DNA of 64,000 nt from Rehmannia glutinosa (Eukaryota; Streptophyta; Magnoliopsida; Lamiales; Orobanchaceae), in the NCBI GenBank assembly GCA_016081115.2, contig JABTTQ020002611.1, positions 434,001-498,000 of the forward strand, read 5' to 3'. Below are positions 34,790-48,205 of the stretch, one piece after another (position 1 is the stretch's first letter; every line of letters starts with the position of its first letter). A model generated the notes under the pieces. That model was given only the letters and a program-made list of their open reading frames with translations. It was not told the origin of the DNA and did no database searches. The position numbers were made by a program, and so were the translations under genes.

Positions 34790-36287
34790 TAACTCCATTC
34801 CTTCATAATATCCTTTTCTCAGAAGAGTATCGAACTACTAACTCGACCTTTCTTCCAAGGGATTAGTTGGTGGAGTAGCTTCTTCTCTTGGGAGAAAAGC
34901 TAAAGCAGACCTACATATGGACATTTAGATTTTGGATTCTCTCATCTTCATTTTTGTCTAGCTTTGCAATTTCTCGCCTTATTCTTCCGAAAAGCTAACT
35001 CAACTTTTTCTTCAAACCCAGTCTTGAGAGAGATGAGAATTGATTGAAATGGTTCCTTTGGATTTGATAATTATCTTCATAGAGGATCTTCAAACTTTTC
35101 TACTTCCTTATCTTCCCCCTTTTGGCATCATCACCTTGAGTAGAACTTTGAGGAAAGTGGACTGATTTGACAAAAGAATCCAATCGCTAATGCATCACAG
35201 TCTCACGCTTGCTGGTTGGAGATGAGTGAATACAACTAATATTTCATAGAAAAATCTAAGCCTTCAAAAAATTCCTCCATATGTTCCATTTTCCATCTTC
35301 ATTTGCAGCAACTCCATATCCGAGTGATGACTTCTCCCCATTCTCTCAATATTTTCCCAACTTGTTTTGCCTCAAAGTGAAGCTTCATTGGCTATAGAAG
35401 TTGTGGAAGCCTCACGAGATGGATGTACCTCATTTGTCTTAATAACATCACGGCAATAGTTGATTCATTCAATTGAGTAGACTTTGCCTCATTGCTTGAA
35501 GCGGCATTAGCGCAAGCGATTGAACTAGTGAGGGTGGCCCGTTGACTAACATAAACATCATCCTGGTGTATTTCATGCTTGCCTCCAATTCATCGCCTCT
35601 TTGTCACACTTTGTTGATTCTTCAAAATCTTGACCATGTCCGAGTACTCACTTCAAAGTCAATAAGGGCATCTATCACGAGTGTCTCGGTGGGCTCCGGA
35701 TTCTGGGAAATTTGGCACTTCACCGTAAATGTTTGTAATCCCCTCGTGATCTCAAACACCATAGATCTTCATCCACCTTTGCAGCGATCTCCACTCCGAA
35801 AGGCATTCAACATTCCTTGCAATAGACTTAGCCGATATTAGGTCTTGCGTTGGATTCTTTGAGGTCTCAACACGATAGATTGCAATTTTACGTTAGAGGT
35901 ATTTCAACCTCCGTAACCTCACTAGCCATCAATTTTGCTTGGAACTTAGCTTTTTACAGTCTAAACCATCTCAACTTCCTTTGGCGGCAAAGAACAATTT
36001 TCGTTTGACTTCCTTTTATTCGCCTCCAAAATTCAAATTTTCTTGGTCTCCGCAACCACCTCCGACCGGCTGTGAAGTAGTGTTAGCAATTTTCCCCTCC
36101 TTAAAGATTTTCAATGGGATCAACTATCACGAGAGACTTGGCAAGTATCTCTTGAATATTCAGCCATATTTTCTTGAGTGTCTCAACAGTACCTTCTTCC
36201 TTAAGGTGTGGCTCCATTGTTACACTCTTCTACAACTTCTTCCATCCCAAGTATCATCGCCATCTTCCCGTGTTACTTGTCTCTGTG
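34790..36287 (-). pseudogene. Inverted env-like fragment of another SIRE-type element
   Basis: On the minus strand, 35114-35136 reads GATGATGCCAAAAGGGGGAAG, the coding block (DDAKRGK) conserved at about 1530 in element A and about 23965 in C. Upstream on that strand, 35540-35760 gives RGLQTFTVKCQI and ETLVIDALIDFE in open sequence, and Lys/Glu-rich helical sequence follows the motif. It is more diverged from A, B, C and E than they are from each other. The plus-strand ORFs here (35542-35841, 35939-36316) are antisense shadows. Orientation opposite to its neighbours implies an inversion or a separate minus-strand insertion. Confidence 0.5.
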
Positions 36288-37710
36288 TGTTAGGAAAATT
36301 TATGTTTAGATTTTGATGATACCATGTAAAACTTAGAATAGGAAGTTGGCACCCCATTTTCCTTATAATTTAACTTGTAATAGATAGATCGCATGAGTGA
36401 CTTGGAGTCACTATATTGAAGATTACAAGAGTCAACTAAAGATCGAAGTGAAGACCCAATGTGTGTTAGCTATGTGAAGTCAAGATTAAAGTCTCGAGAC
36501 TAAAAGAAGAGGAGACTCAAGTGGAAACGATTAAGTAAAGGAGGAAGAAGTGCGGTCAAGTCGATTTGAGAGCCAATCGCCATATGATGAGATAGTTGAG
36601 TCATTTCTAAAAGGTTGGAGCCGACTCAAATCAAAGGGTAAAGGTAAAGCGTCGTGCAAGTCAAGTCAATGATATATATTTGTTGCATGTGAAGTCAAGA
36701 ACATTACTTATTATAGTCATACGTCCATGCTACCATGTCTAAAAGTTCTCATCCTAGAAGCGTGCAAATAGAACAAACCAATGGGAAGCACCGAGCTTGT
36801 GTCGAACACGAAAAAGCTGGACACCTCATTAAAAGGAGTAAATGTCACCATCACAAGCTTCGGATCAAGAAAAGACAAGCCAACGACCAAGAAATGTTAT
36901 ATGAAAATTACCTATCTCTTCAATGGACAAATTTTCAAATCAATAGAATATAATAGGTGAGGAAGCAAATGAGAGAAGGTGATGAATTCTAAGAGAAAAA
37001 CCAAACATTCAAGCAAGAAAATCTTCAAAAATACTCTCAAGCTTTCAAAGATATTCCTAAACCCTAAAATCAAAGAAACTCGATCCAAAACATTTAGTGA
37101 AGGAAAGAATACTTCATCAAGTTGAAGAGTAAACTGTTTGAAGAACAAAAAGGGGTCTACTCTCCAAGGTTGAAGGAGTTGTAGTAAGGTTCAAGGTCGA
37201 ACAGAACCTTTGAGCTCGTTGGAAGGTCTGTGTGATCAATTCCAAGAGTCCGAGGGAGCTAAAGTAGCAAGACAATTGTTTTGTGAAGAAGTCGAGTTCA
37301 GGAGCAACCAATTGCCCGATCAAGGCCGACTCGGACTAATAACTTCTTTGTAACCAAATCTATTACTTAGTGGATCCCTCCAGAGTTGGAAGCAGTGGAT
37401 TAGAGAAATTACCCCATTCTCGAACCACTATAAAATTTGCTCATGTCATTTTACTTAAATCACTTTACTTTCTTGCATATTATTGATATCCTGCTACTAA
37501 GTTAAAATTGCTAAACCCAACTCATAATAATCTTGCTAAAAACAAGTTTAAAACATCAAGTTAAAATGTCTTCCGCTGAACAAAACCAAATCAACTTCTA
37601 AGTTAAGTGTTAGTGACCCATTTGAGTTATACTATCAACGACCAAGTAAGCCAACCTAGTTGTTCCTCAAGGACTTAGGCGATTTGAGTTAACTGTTAAA
37701 ATTATTTAAA
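36288..37710 (+). repeat. LTR of copia element D, truncated at 3' end
   Basis: It starts TGTTAGGAAAATTTATG and keeps the LTR landmarks of the family, but is clearly diverged. No polypurine tract precedes it, so it is not a normal 3' LTR of B. It stops about 70 bp short of the expected CTACA terminus, at TTTAAAAGGACA, where it fuses to the LTR of element E. Confidence 0.75.
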
Positions 37711-39078
37711 AGGACAATGGAGACTAGAAGGAAGACTCATTGCAAGACAACCGAGTATGGCAAAAAGAGAAGACAGGGAACTCGATCAAGTAGCAAGATG
37801 AGATGCAGGTGAGTAGAGTATCATTCAAGTTAACTCAAGATAGCAAGTCTCAAGTTGAAGTGATGTGAAAGAGTCATCCAATGATTGGAAGTTGACTCTA
37901 AGTCACCTGGGGGAAAGCAAGGAAATGCGGTCAAGTCGAGATAATGGAAGAGATCCGTTGCAAAAAATCAAGGGAATTACTTAAACAAGTAATACCTCCA
38001 TACTACCTTTCTCGAATTGCTCACCCAGTAAGCGTGCAAAAGGAATAAACCAATGGGAAGTCTTGCACCATGTCGAACTCGAAAAAGTCAAGAACAATTC
38101 ATACGAGGAAGTGGCAATTCCAAGGATCGCAACAAGACAAGCCAACGACCACAAATGACTTTAAAAAATGAGCCTCTCTCTCTTCAACGGGCAGATTTTT
38201 TTTGAAAGATCACTATAAAAGGTGAGGAATAACTCGACGAGAGAAGGTTACTCGAACCACGAACATTCAAGCAAACATTACGAAGAAAATCAATCCAACA
38301 CTCACCTGTGAAGGAAAGATAACTTCAATCAGTTGAAGAGGAAGTTTTGAAGAATCAAGGGATCTACATTCCACGGAGGATTGTAGGAAGGTTCAAGGTC
38401 GAACCAGTCTCAAGTTTTGGAGGGCTTCGTGATCAAATCCAAGGAGCTTGAGCAAGTGGGTTGTAGTAGCAAGGCAGCTGCGCCTGTGAAGAAGCCGAGT
38501 CGCACGAGAAGCCACCGTGCGTGACCAAGGCATCTCGGACCGGGAGTCCCAAAGGATCAAGTCAGGTTTGTGTGATCAAGACTTGTATCCGGGACCATTA
38601 CCACTCGTATCGATCAATACCTAGTGGATTCCTCCAGGAGTTGGAGAAGAGAGGAGTAGAAGAATTACCCCATCTTTGAACCTCTATAAAAACTTATCGT
38701 GTCATTTACATTTTAGCACTTTAATTCCTGCATTTTATTTATTTAACTCTGCTTGATAAATTTGCCATCCTATTGATAATCAACGTGTGCTAAAACCAAG
38801 TATTAAAACAACTTAACCAAATTCAAGGGTGTTAAGTCTTGTTGAAAAAATCACAGTTGAGTTAAGTCTTTAGTCAAAACAAATTGAGTTATTTGATCAA
38901 CAAGCTCAATCGAGTCTACGTTGAGTGACTAACTCATTTGATTAACTAACTTAGCTATCCATCAAGGACACATCTCGTGAAATACTAACTACGAACATTT
39001 AAAAGGACCAAATCGAAAAGTTGGTAAGGTTTATTCAACCCCTTCTAAAACTTACACTCACACCCCTTGGGACCTACA
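37711..39078 (+). repeat. 5' LTR of copia element E, first ~150 bp missing
   Basis: It matches the 3' LTR 48206-49759 from about base 150 of that LTR to the end (ACCCCTTGGGACCTACA). The junction with LTR D has short microhomology (GACAAT in D/E against GACAATTGG in the intact copy). A primer site and gag follow. Confidence 0.85.
38214..38220 (+). promoter_or_regulatory. TATA box in 5' LTR of element E
   Basis: TATAAAA, conserved position and context. Confidence 0.7.
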
Positions 39079-39080
39079 AG

Positions 39081-39092
39081 TAGTATCGCAGC
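39081..39092 (+). other. Primer-binding site of element E
   Basis: TAGTATCGCAGC, two bases after the LTR. It is degenerate relative to TGGTATCAGAGC, with changes at the second base and at the CAG. Confidence 0.75.
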
Positions 39093-39203
39093 GGTTGGTT
39101 CATTGAGCCTTCCGTGAGTTCTTGAACTAGATCTCCAAATTTTTCAAAGTCTGTTTTAGTACTTAAGATTTCAAAACTCTTCTTACCATCAAAAGTTATT
39201 ATC

Positions 39204-40990
39204 ATGGAAGCAAATTTGACACACATCCCTATGTTCACAATTGAAGAATTTGATGATTGGAAAATTCGCATGCGAGCTCATCTATCGGCATTACATGATG
39301 AGATGTGGATAGTGATAGAGGATGGGCCACTGCAAATTTTAAAAGTGAACACGATTGTAAGGAGAGTGCGGTGAAGGTGAAGAGGATGTTGCTCTAGACT
39401 AGCTATGGTTGGAAAACCAAGAACGGAATGGACAAATGATGACAGAAAAGATATAACCTGGACAATGTGGCCAAGGACATTCTTTACAAAACCTTGGACA
39501 AAGCCATGTTCAACAAAGTCAAATCATGCAAAACGGCTAAAGAAATATGGGACAAGCTAACATTGATTTGTGAAGGCTCAGAGCAAATCAAGGAAAATAA
39601 ATTATCGGGTTGTCTAAAGAAATTTGAGAATTTCAAAATGATCGTAGGAGAGAACTTGGATCAACTGGATGCTCGGTTCACGTAAATTACCAACGAGCTA
39701 TCTCGCACTTGGAAAAGAATATACACGAAGAAATGTGTATGAAGATCCTAAAAAGTCTCCCGGTGAATGGGAAATGAAGGTCATGGCACTAAGACATTCT
39801 ATGGACCTATCCAAGACATCCAACCATGAGCTATTCTCAGATCTCAAAGCCTACGAATTTGAGTTGAGAAGAAAAGACCAGGAAGAGACAGCTGTACCCA
39901 AAACAATTTGCTCTAATTGTTAAGGATGGCAAGAGAGCCGAGGTCAAAAAGTCAATGACCGGAGGAAATAGCCACGATGGTTAAAAGGTTCAACAAGTTC
40001 TTGATAAGAACTACAAGAGAGGCAAGGGCGAATCCTCGGAAGACACTCGGCTCCCTCCAAGTCAAGGGAAGATAGACCAACCAAGAGAACAAATCATCAA
40101 AAAGTGAATATCAAAAGGCCGACAATCTAAGAATGGAAAGAGTCGATCAAAAGGTTGAAAATCTATCTTTAAATCCGTAGGCAACAGGTCACTATGCCAT
40201 TGATTGCACATCCCCGTAGTCAACAAATACAATAATGAAAAAGAAAGAAAGGTCTTGAGAGAAAGAAGACAAGAAAAGAAAAAGGCAATGTTGGTGCAGA
40301 GATCACGAGACAGCCAAGTCAAGAGACATAGCCGATTCAGAGAGTAGTGAAGTCGACTACTCAAGTGACTCGAAGAAGAAGCCTTGATCTGCTTGATGGC
40401 AAGAACAAGACCAACATGACCAAGAAGATGAGGTACACTCTAACTCATCACACTCGATTCTAGTGATAGTGACTCGTGACACACACACTTCATCACCCAC
40501 TCCGATTTTTATGATTTCATTAGGCAAAATGATGATGATTTTGACACATTAAATCCTCACACACACTACTAAATGAGGAGCTTGACCTACTCAAGAGCAA
40601 AACTCACGGTGACTAAGGAGTGAGTACTCTAAGTAAAATAGCCGATGAGAATGAAAGTCTAAAGACTGAAAATGCTAAGCTAATAAAGCGAAATAGTTGC
40701 TATTGAAAAAGAGGGAAAATGACCTCAAAAATGTGATTGCCTCATTCACTAAGGCATCTAAATCAATGGATGATCTTATTATGAGTCAAAGAGAATGTGG
40801 AGACAAGACGGGTTTAGGATTTAATTTTACCGTGATGTGTCAAGCTCCAAAAGTGATTTTGGAAAAAGGATCTTCAAGCAATGAAGTATCTCAAAAATCC
40901 AAAAATCCAAATGGTGCACACACATTCATTCCAAAGCACAATTACAAGCAAACAAGCGTCTTGGTTATAAAGGAAAAGGAAAACGACTGA
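39204..40990 (+). pseudogene. gag: gag region of copia element E (frameshifted)
   Basis: The ATG begins MEANLTHIPMF, then EEFDDWKIRMRAHLSALHDE in good frame. UBN2 pieces lie at 39467-39685 (EIWDKLTLICEGSEQ) and 39669-39923 (NHELFSDLKAYEFELRR). The zinc-knuckle region near 40160-40212 keeps the GHYAIDC half, but the first CX2C pair is not readable. The coiled coil at 40697-40990 includes DLKNVIASFTKASKSMDDL. Two frame breaks near 39686 and 39704 sit where element B reads CTG or an equivalent, consistent with base-call errors. Confidence 0.85.
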
Positions 40991-43900
40991 GTTGAGTGTC
41001 TTTGAGAGGACAAGCGAGAAGAAATCCTACCGAGTTCCTCAAAGAAACTTCAAACAAGAAATACTCAGTAAAGAAGAAACAGAGCTACCAAAAAACCAGA
41101 AGTTCTATAAGAGAAACACATATGATGGGAATGGTAGAAAATACCCACCTAAGTGATTGGAATAATGTGAACTATCAAAGAAGACCTATGGAATATAAGC
41201 CCAAATGGCAAAGGCCAGAACTCATCAAAGGCCATTCCAAAGATATAAGAGCTTTCATCAAAGACACATATGCACCTAGGCACTACACTCGAGACATCAC
41301 AACTACCCAAAGAAGGCAATTGTCGAAACACATATACAGCATACGACAAAAGAGACAGTTGTATGAACCTAGAATCCCCAAGCAATTTGCCAAAATTAAT
41401 TATGATTATGTCAGCGATAGATGGCAACCCCTTAGAGTCAAATCATTTGGCTATAGGTTGGTGGGATCATCTTACAATACTAATCCCTCGGGACCGGACA
41501 AGTATGGGTACCTAAAACTTAATTTCCTTGTTTGCGAGTTGAAGGAACAACGAGTGCCAAGGAACCTGGTACATGGATAGTGGTACATTCCCGGACATAT
41601 GATAGGAAACAAGAAAAAATGTCAAAATTCAAGGAAGTCAAAGGAGCAAAAGTCATATTTGGAGGAAATGAAGCTCCAGGAGAAATAAAAGGCATTGGAT
41701 CCATAAACAAAAATGGATTAGAAATCACAAATGTTGCATATGTTGAAGGACTCAACTTCAATTTGTAAGCATCACCCGGTCTGTGTGACAAGGGTTATAA
41801 TGTTGGATTTAACATGGGTATATGCCAAATCAAGGATCTTGAATCAAATGAAGTTGTGTTGCAAGGATGCGAGACAAAAGAACATGTATGTCGTGGATTG
41901 GTCAACCGCAACACCAAGCACCTGCTTCTATTAGCAAAGAGCACAAACGGTCAAGTCGAGTTAGGGGTACCTGAAAAGTTTAGTCACTGAATTTCAAACG
42001 ATTAACAAGCTTGCGAAGCAATCTTGTGAAAAGACTTCGGACACTAAAGTATACAAGAAGGAGAGTATATGTGACGCATGTCGAAGGAAAACAAATCAAT
42101 ACATCATTCAAAGAAAAGACATGTCCATCTTCAACAAGAATATTGCATCGCTACATATGGATCTATTTGGTCCAGTTGAACCAAACTAGCATAAGTGGGA
42201 AGAAATACACCTTGGTAGTAGTAGATGACTACTCAAGATATACATGGACAATATTCATGTGTAAGAAGAAAGAAACTCTCTACGTAAAACTACCACGGTG
42301 ATGAAGAGGATTCAAAATGAGAAGAGCCAAACCATTATCAAAATAAGATCGACAAAGGAACCGAGTTTGTCAATGGTATAATAACTCAATATTGTATAGA
42401 AAATGGTATTGGTCATGAATTGTCTATGCAAGGACTCCACGTGAGAATGAAGTTGCGAGAAAGAAGGAATAGAACTCTCAAAGAAGAAGCAGAGGACCAT
42501 GTTAGCCTGAAGCGGGGCTACCTAAAAGATTTTGGGTCAAGCGATAAACACAAGATGCTACACTCAAAATAGATGCATGATAAACAGACGGTGACAAAGA
42601 CTCCTATGAGATTTGGACAGGGAAAAAACCAAATGTTGCATATTTTAGAATATTTGGATGTAAATGCTTCATACATAACAATGGCAAAGATAATTTGAAG
42701 GCTTTTGATGCTAAAGTCGATGAATGTATCTTCTTGGGATACTAAACTTAAAGCAAAGCCTCTGAGTACTCAACAAGAGGACTATGGTTACAGAGGAATC
42801 CATTCATGTGGTGTTTGATGAGCCAAATGTAAATGGAGAAGACATTGAAGAGTCGGTGATAAGTCAATCGACCAACCATGCTTGAGAAGAGTCCTATCTT
42901 TCAAGTCAAGTGGAATTATCAACTCGGATGAAGATGAGATAGTCGAGTCTCAAAAACAGCTGGAAAATCTGCAGCTAAGTGATGGAGAGAGAGCTGATCA
43001 AAGCAACATAGCTACAAGACAACTGAATCCACTAACTTACTCCAACTGATGTAAGATGGTGAGAGACCATCCACGAACTAGTCATTGGAGATATAAGAGA
43101 AGGTGTCAAAACAAGATCCGAACTCAACAAGAAGCTATGTTCACATGTTTTATCTCACAAATAGAGCCTAAAGATGTGTCACAAACATTGGATGACACAC
43201 ATTGATTCAAGCTATGCAAGAAGAGCTGAATCAGTTTGAAAGAAATAAAGTATGGGAATTAGTTCAAAGACCTACCCATCAATATGTTATTGGCACTAAA
43301 TGGGTGTTGAGAAACAAGATGAACGAGGAAGGTTCTCGGTAAGAAACAAAGCAAGATTAGTAGCCAAAGGATATTGCCAAGAAGAAGGGATAGATTTTGA
43401 TGAAACATTTGCCCTTTAGCAAGATTGGAAGCTATAATGATGTTTCTTGCCTATGCGACTCACAAGAATTTTATTGTATATCAAATGGATGTAAAGAGTG
43501 CATTCCTTAATGGTTTATTGGAAGAAGAAGTGTATGTTGAACAACCTCCAGGATGTGAAAGAAGACTCTTGGAGATAAGGTATACAAACTCAAGAAAGCT
43601 CTATATGGATTGAAACGAGGCACCCAGAGCATGGTATGATACTTTGTCACAATTCCGGCGAGAACGGATTCACAAAAGGCAAAGTGGATAGAACACTCTT
43701 GAGAATTCAAGGGGAAGAGCATCCGCTTGTTCAAATATATGTGGATGACATCAATTTTGGATCCACAAACAAAGAGTTGTGTGATAAATTTTCAAACCTC
43801 ATGCAAAGCAAATTCGAAATGAGCATGATGGGAGAGTCGACATTCTTCCTTGGACTCCAAGTGAAACAAAACTGAAGGATAGAACCTTCATAAGTCAAAT

Positions 43901-44705
43901 AAAATACACCAGAGACTTAATGAAGAAATTTGGTATGGAAGAGAAGTCCTCTCGTGAAAATACCAATGAATACATCATCAAAATGGACATGGATGCGAGA
44001 TGGAAAGCACGTAGATCAAACAAGATAAGAGCACTTATTGGATCATTGCTTTATCTCACAAAGCAAAGCGGCCGGACATCACCTTTGATGTAGGTGTATG
44101 TGTAAGATTTCAATTTGCTCCAAAAGAAAGCCACATGATCATATGACAAGAGGATCTTGAGATATTTGAAAGGAAGCAAGAAGTTGGCTTATGGTATCCA
44201 AAGGAAGGTGGATTCAAGCTAATTGGCTATTCAGACTCGACTATCTTTGGATGTAGAGTTGACAGGAAGAGCACCTCGGGCACATGTCGATGCTTGAGAC
44301 AAAGCTAATTTCTTGGTTTAGCAAAAAGCAAAATTCAATAGCCACCTCTGGTAAAAGCAGAATACATAGTGGGCGAGTTATTGTGCCCAAGTCCTATGGA
44401 TGAGACAAAGGTGAGAGACTATGAAGTTGAAGAAAAGGAAATTCCAATCATGTGTGATAACACAAGTGCAATTGCAATCACTCAAATCGTGTGTTGCACT
44501 CAAGAACAAATAATATCGATGTCCGATATCACTTCATAAGAGATCATGTTGAAAATAAGGACATCACCTTGAATATATTTCAACCTGATAAAAGGTTGGT
44601 GACATATTCACAAAACCATTATGTGAGTCAAGATTTGAAGAACTCAAGCATGAGTTAGGGTTAATTGAGAATGATGACACTGGAAGACTCAAAGAAAAGA
44701 AATGA
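40991..44705 (+). pseudogene. pol: pol of copia element E (protease, integrase, RT, RNase H; broken)
   Basis: A basic spacer ORF at 40996-41580 precedes the protease motif YMDSG near 41569. Pre-integrase: GLEITNVAYVEGLNFNL at 41720-41766. Integrase core: VVVDDYSRYTWTIFM near 42220, then FGCKCFIHNNGKDN near 42655. Reverse transcriptase: QMDVKSAFLNGLLEEEVYVE at 43482-43541, intact YVDD at 43738-43749, then FFLGLQVKQ. RNase H runs to DIFTKPLCES-like sequence near 44615 and ELGLIE, with the frame ending at TGA 44703. Frameshifts remain in every domain, but catalytic motifs are better kept than in C. Confidence 0.9.
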
Positions 44706-45239
44706 AACACAAAAAAAAAAAGAGTGAACTCTCAAATCGCCTAAGTGAATCACCATATCGAAAAGACAATTTTGCATCGAGTTAGGTGACATTGCGGTGA
44801 GTCACTAGAAGAACTGTGAGAAGAAGAGTTAAATCGGCTAAAGGATGTTCGAGTCATTTATGAGCAAAGTGACAAAAATGCGATCGTTTTTACTAAGCGG
44901 GAATGTTTTTAAGAATGACATCAAGCATAATTATGCGTGTACGGGGAAAAAGCGCACACAAGCTTATGATTGGATATAAATGTTGCCGCATTAAATACGA
45001 GACATTAAATGCTAATCGGCCTGTAAAATCTAAGCCGTTGATTTCGATCACATTTCAAAAACCACCCGCACGTCCTTTCATGAACCATACTTAAACCATT
45101 TTGTCCGTTTCTCTCACACATTACCAAAATGTTCATTTCTCTCTCTCAAAAGCAAAGGCAAAAACTCTCTCTCAAAACCCTATCAATCTTCAAATTACCT
45201 TCTAAGTTTCGTTCGGGAAAGAAAATCCACACCGGGTCT
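44706..45239 (+). other. Spacer between pol and env-like ORF of element E
   Basis: Counterpart of the spacers in B and C (GTGACAAAAATGCGATCG, then CACGTCCTTTCATGAACC). The region of the expected start ATG is deleted near 45220, so the downstream ORF lacks its start as read. Confidence 0.5.
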
Positions 45240-47938
45240 CTTGTGGATTTCGAGGGTATGGTCAAACAGGTCGAGATGACGCCCTCATAAAGAAGATCAT
45301 TTGAAAAACTCGAAACGCCTGGGCTAAAACCATTTCGCGATGGAGTTTCGATGACCTATGTGGAAGAGGTCGCGATTCACGTGAACGCCGAGATTCACGA
45401 TGAGGGATCAAATCCTCCGTTCACGGAAGGAGTTCATCATCACGCCAGGATTTGGCGTAACACGCCTTCATTACCGCGGTGGAAGGAGCACGAGAAATCA
45501 ATGAAGGCGATGTTGACTTGGCCGCTTGGAAGAAAGTAGCCAAGACCGACTATCTTTGAAAAAGATAGTCTACACAGCTAACAAGAGGTTCTTTGAAGGA
45601 GGACTACCACAAATTGTTGGACATTGTTGCCAAATGCATAGACATCAAATTTGGCAACTTTGACCAACATCGTCCAAAGCGGAATTGGTCGTAATAGCAT
45701 TTGCAATCATTGAAGAAAAGAAAGTGAGCTGGAAATTTGAATTTGTCTCAAAGCAGACTCGCTGAATGTAGGGAACAAATCCTTCAAGGAGAATGGAGCA
45801 TTTGGAGGATCCAGGATCTGACCGGTGATTGGCCGGTGATGGAGGTAAAAAGGAGTCCCTCTTCGACATGGAAAGGTGTTCCATGTAAACAAGAGGATGT
45901 TCGAGATCAAACCTCTCGGGCGCATGTAAGAGAGCCTACGCTAAGAGAGCCGTCACGAGTGAGGGGAATCGGTGACCTCAAGATACAATTATCTCCTCTC
46001 CACCAAAGAAGAAGGCTGCCCTATGTTGCTAAGAGAATTGCCCCTATGAAAAAGAAAAACAAATCTGCTCGCCCCCGCAGCAGAGTAACTCCGCCCCGCA
46101 GCCGTGTCTCCCGCCCTGCGGCCCGGTGGAGAAGGAACCATTAATCCCTTCTCCGGTGATCAAGAAAAAGAAGAGGATCGCACAACAAGGAAGGCGACTA
46201 CCTCTAAGACATTTGCGAAGGCATTCACCTTCAATGAACGAGGAGGAAGTGGAGCCGTAAATCCCTTTGGTTAAAACAAAGAGAAGAAGAAGACTTTCCA
46301 AGCTCTCCGAGCTTGGAAAGACAAATGAAATCTGTCACTCGGCTCGAGAAGATACCCGAGACCACTCGGAGAAGTAAAGTCTCCTTCCACGACTGATCCG
46401 TCATTCCATCGATACCATCGTTCGGTGACTATGATTTTGATGTCGTTTGGTCCAAAACAGATGGAACAAAGTTAGGGAGGTGTTCAAAGCATTATTTGCT
46501 GAAATTGAAGCGGATGGAGAGGCACAGGCCTCGATGGACATGAGATCTGGATAATAGAGATGCCAACCTCTTTCGCCGACTTGAGAGGCATAATAGTCGA
46601 ATCCGGGAGTGGTGGCAATAGCACAAAAACAATGCGTGTGGAACAAGCTAGATATTTGAACATTGTTCAACAAGATGTTGGTGCAGCGAAATGAGAATGC
46701 GATGCAAAGGCAAAATTGAAAGAACACATTGAGCAATCGCATGAATCTCACACTCCGAGATAAAGCGATGCGTGAGCGAGAATAAGAATGAGCTCTGCGT
46801 ATGAAAGAAAACATGGATCTAAAATTGATCTTCTCATGGCTGAGATGAAGTTGATTAAAGTGAATCCAACGCTACTCGCTCCGAATTTCGTGCGGCATAC
46901 TCCGCGGCGGAAGCGTAACTCAACTATCGCCAGACTCGACTTCCGCCGCAAGTTTGTTTCGGGGTTCATCTCTCCTTTGATGATGCCAAAAAGGGGGAAG
47001 AGGAATACCTAAAAGCTGAAGGATCTCGAAGTTGAGAAGGAGGAACATTTGTGAAGGCAAAGACAAATTGAGGAAGTATTAAAAGAAAAGAAAGAGAAGT
47101 CATAAGGGGAAGGATCGAAAGATGTGACCTTGATGATTGCTAAAACCCCCAACAAAGTCTTGTCACGGTGATATTATCAAGCAAACTCCAAGTGACTATG
47201 CCACTCCAACACTCGTACCAATGGCTAAAAAGAGAAAGACAATTGAAACAGGGATGGAAGAAGTGGAAGGAAGGATGGATGCCCGAGTTATGGATATTCG
47301 AAACAACATGGAGGCATTCCAAAGAGACAGAGACACCTATGCCATCTCGGATGCGGAATCGAGCCAAGATCGTTGATGAATTTAAAACGCCGCTCCTCGA
47401 AGGATACTTCGCAAACATGTCCATGGCTCAAGCACGGGACTTATCTTGAAAAGGGTCTCACACTATGTGAAGAAGGCGACAGCAGACGTGAGACTACGGC
47501 GATCCTCTACTTTTGGTCACTCCGCTAGTCACTCACCAGTGGGAAGAAGAAAACCCGAGTACAATACACGCCCGCAGGTAGAGGAAAAAGAAGTGGTGGA
47601 GGAAGAGGTTTGAGACCTAGACCTCTGCCCAAAAACATTGAGTACATAGATCCAGGCAAGAAAGGAGGGATCTCTTTGAATTTTGGTTTTGATGAAGTAG
47701 TCAATCGCAAGTGGCTAAGAACAATCTTGAGTATGTAAAAAGAATTGAAGAAGAAAATAAAAGACAAACTCAGCTATGGGAGGAGAGACAAGAGAGACTA
47801 AGAAGAGAAGAGATGAAGGTTTGTCAGGGAAAGCGTATGAAAAAAAAAAGAAAGCAAAATCAAGATGAGAAAAAGAAAAGAAGACGAGGGAAGATGAAGA
47901 AAGAAGAAGAAAGAAGGAGGAAACGAAGGAGATGAAGT
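45240..47938 (+). pseudogene. Env-like ORF of copia element E (start lost, frameshifted)
   Basis: It begins in frame with LVDFEGMVKQ, then an N-terminal domain piece at 45351-45539 (VEEVAIHVNAEIHDEGSN). A basic Arg/Pro-rich segment lies at 46030-46140, helical sequence at 46440-46900, and the conserved MMPKRGKRNT at 46978-47012. The tail at 47711-47935 is extremely charged (VKRIEEENKRQTQLWEERQE, then long Lys/Arg/Glu runs). Order and content match C and A. Function unknown. Confidence 0.7.
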
Positions 47939-48192
47939 GTTGATATCCACCCCCTTCATGTATTTTACTATGTAAATACATTTTATGTAAGTCTTACGTA
48001 ATAAATCAGTAAATTCTCTATTTTTGCATAGACATAAATGTTTGCTCGATACACTTTGTAAACAATTGTGTAAAGGACAAGAATGTTATGATCAATAAAA
48101 GGATTGATTCTACGCATACATTCTCTCGTGAATACACTATCGTATGTATCTTTGCTATTTACATTTTGAATGTTTTAAGTTTTGGCATCAAC

Positions 48193-48204
48193 AAAAAGGA
48201 GAAA
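48193..48204 (+). other. Polypurine tract of element E
   Basis: AAAAAGGAGAAA immediately before the 3' LTR. One G has become A compared with elements A and C. Confidence 0.85.
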
Positions 48205-48205
48205 T

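Noticed and set aside
35542..36316. Two plus-strand ORFs of 99 and 125 codons
   Set aside because: They are antisense to an env-like fragment read on the minus strand and have no motif of their own.
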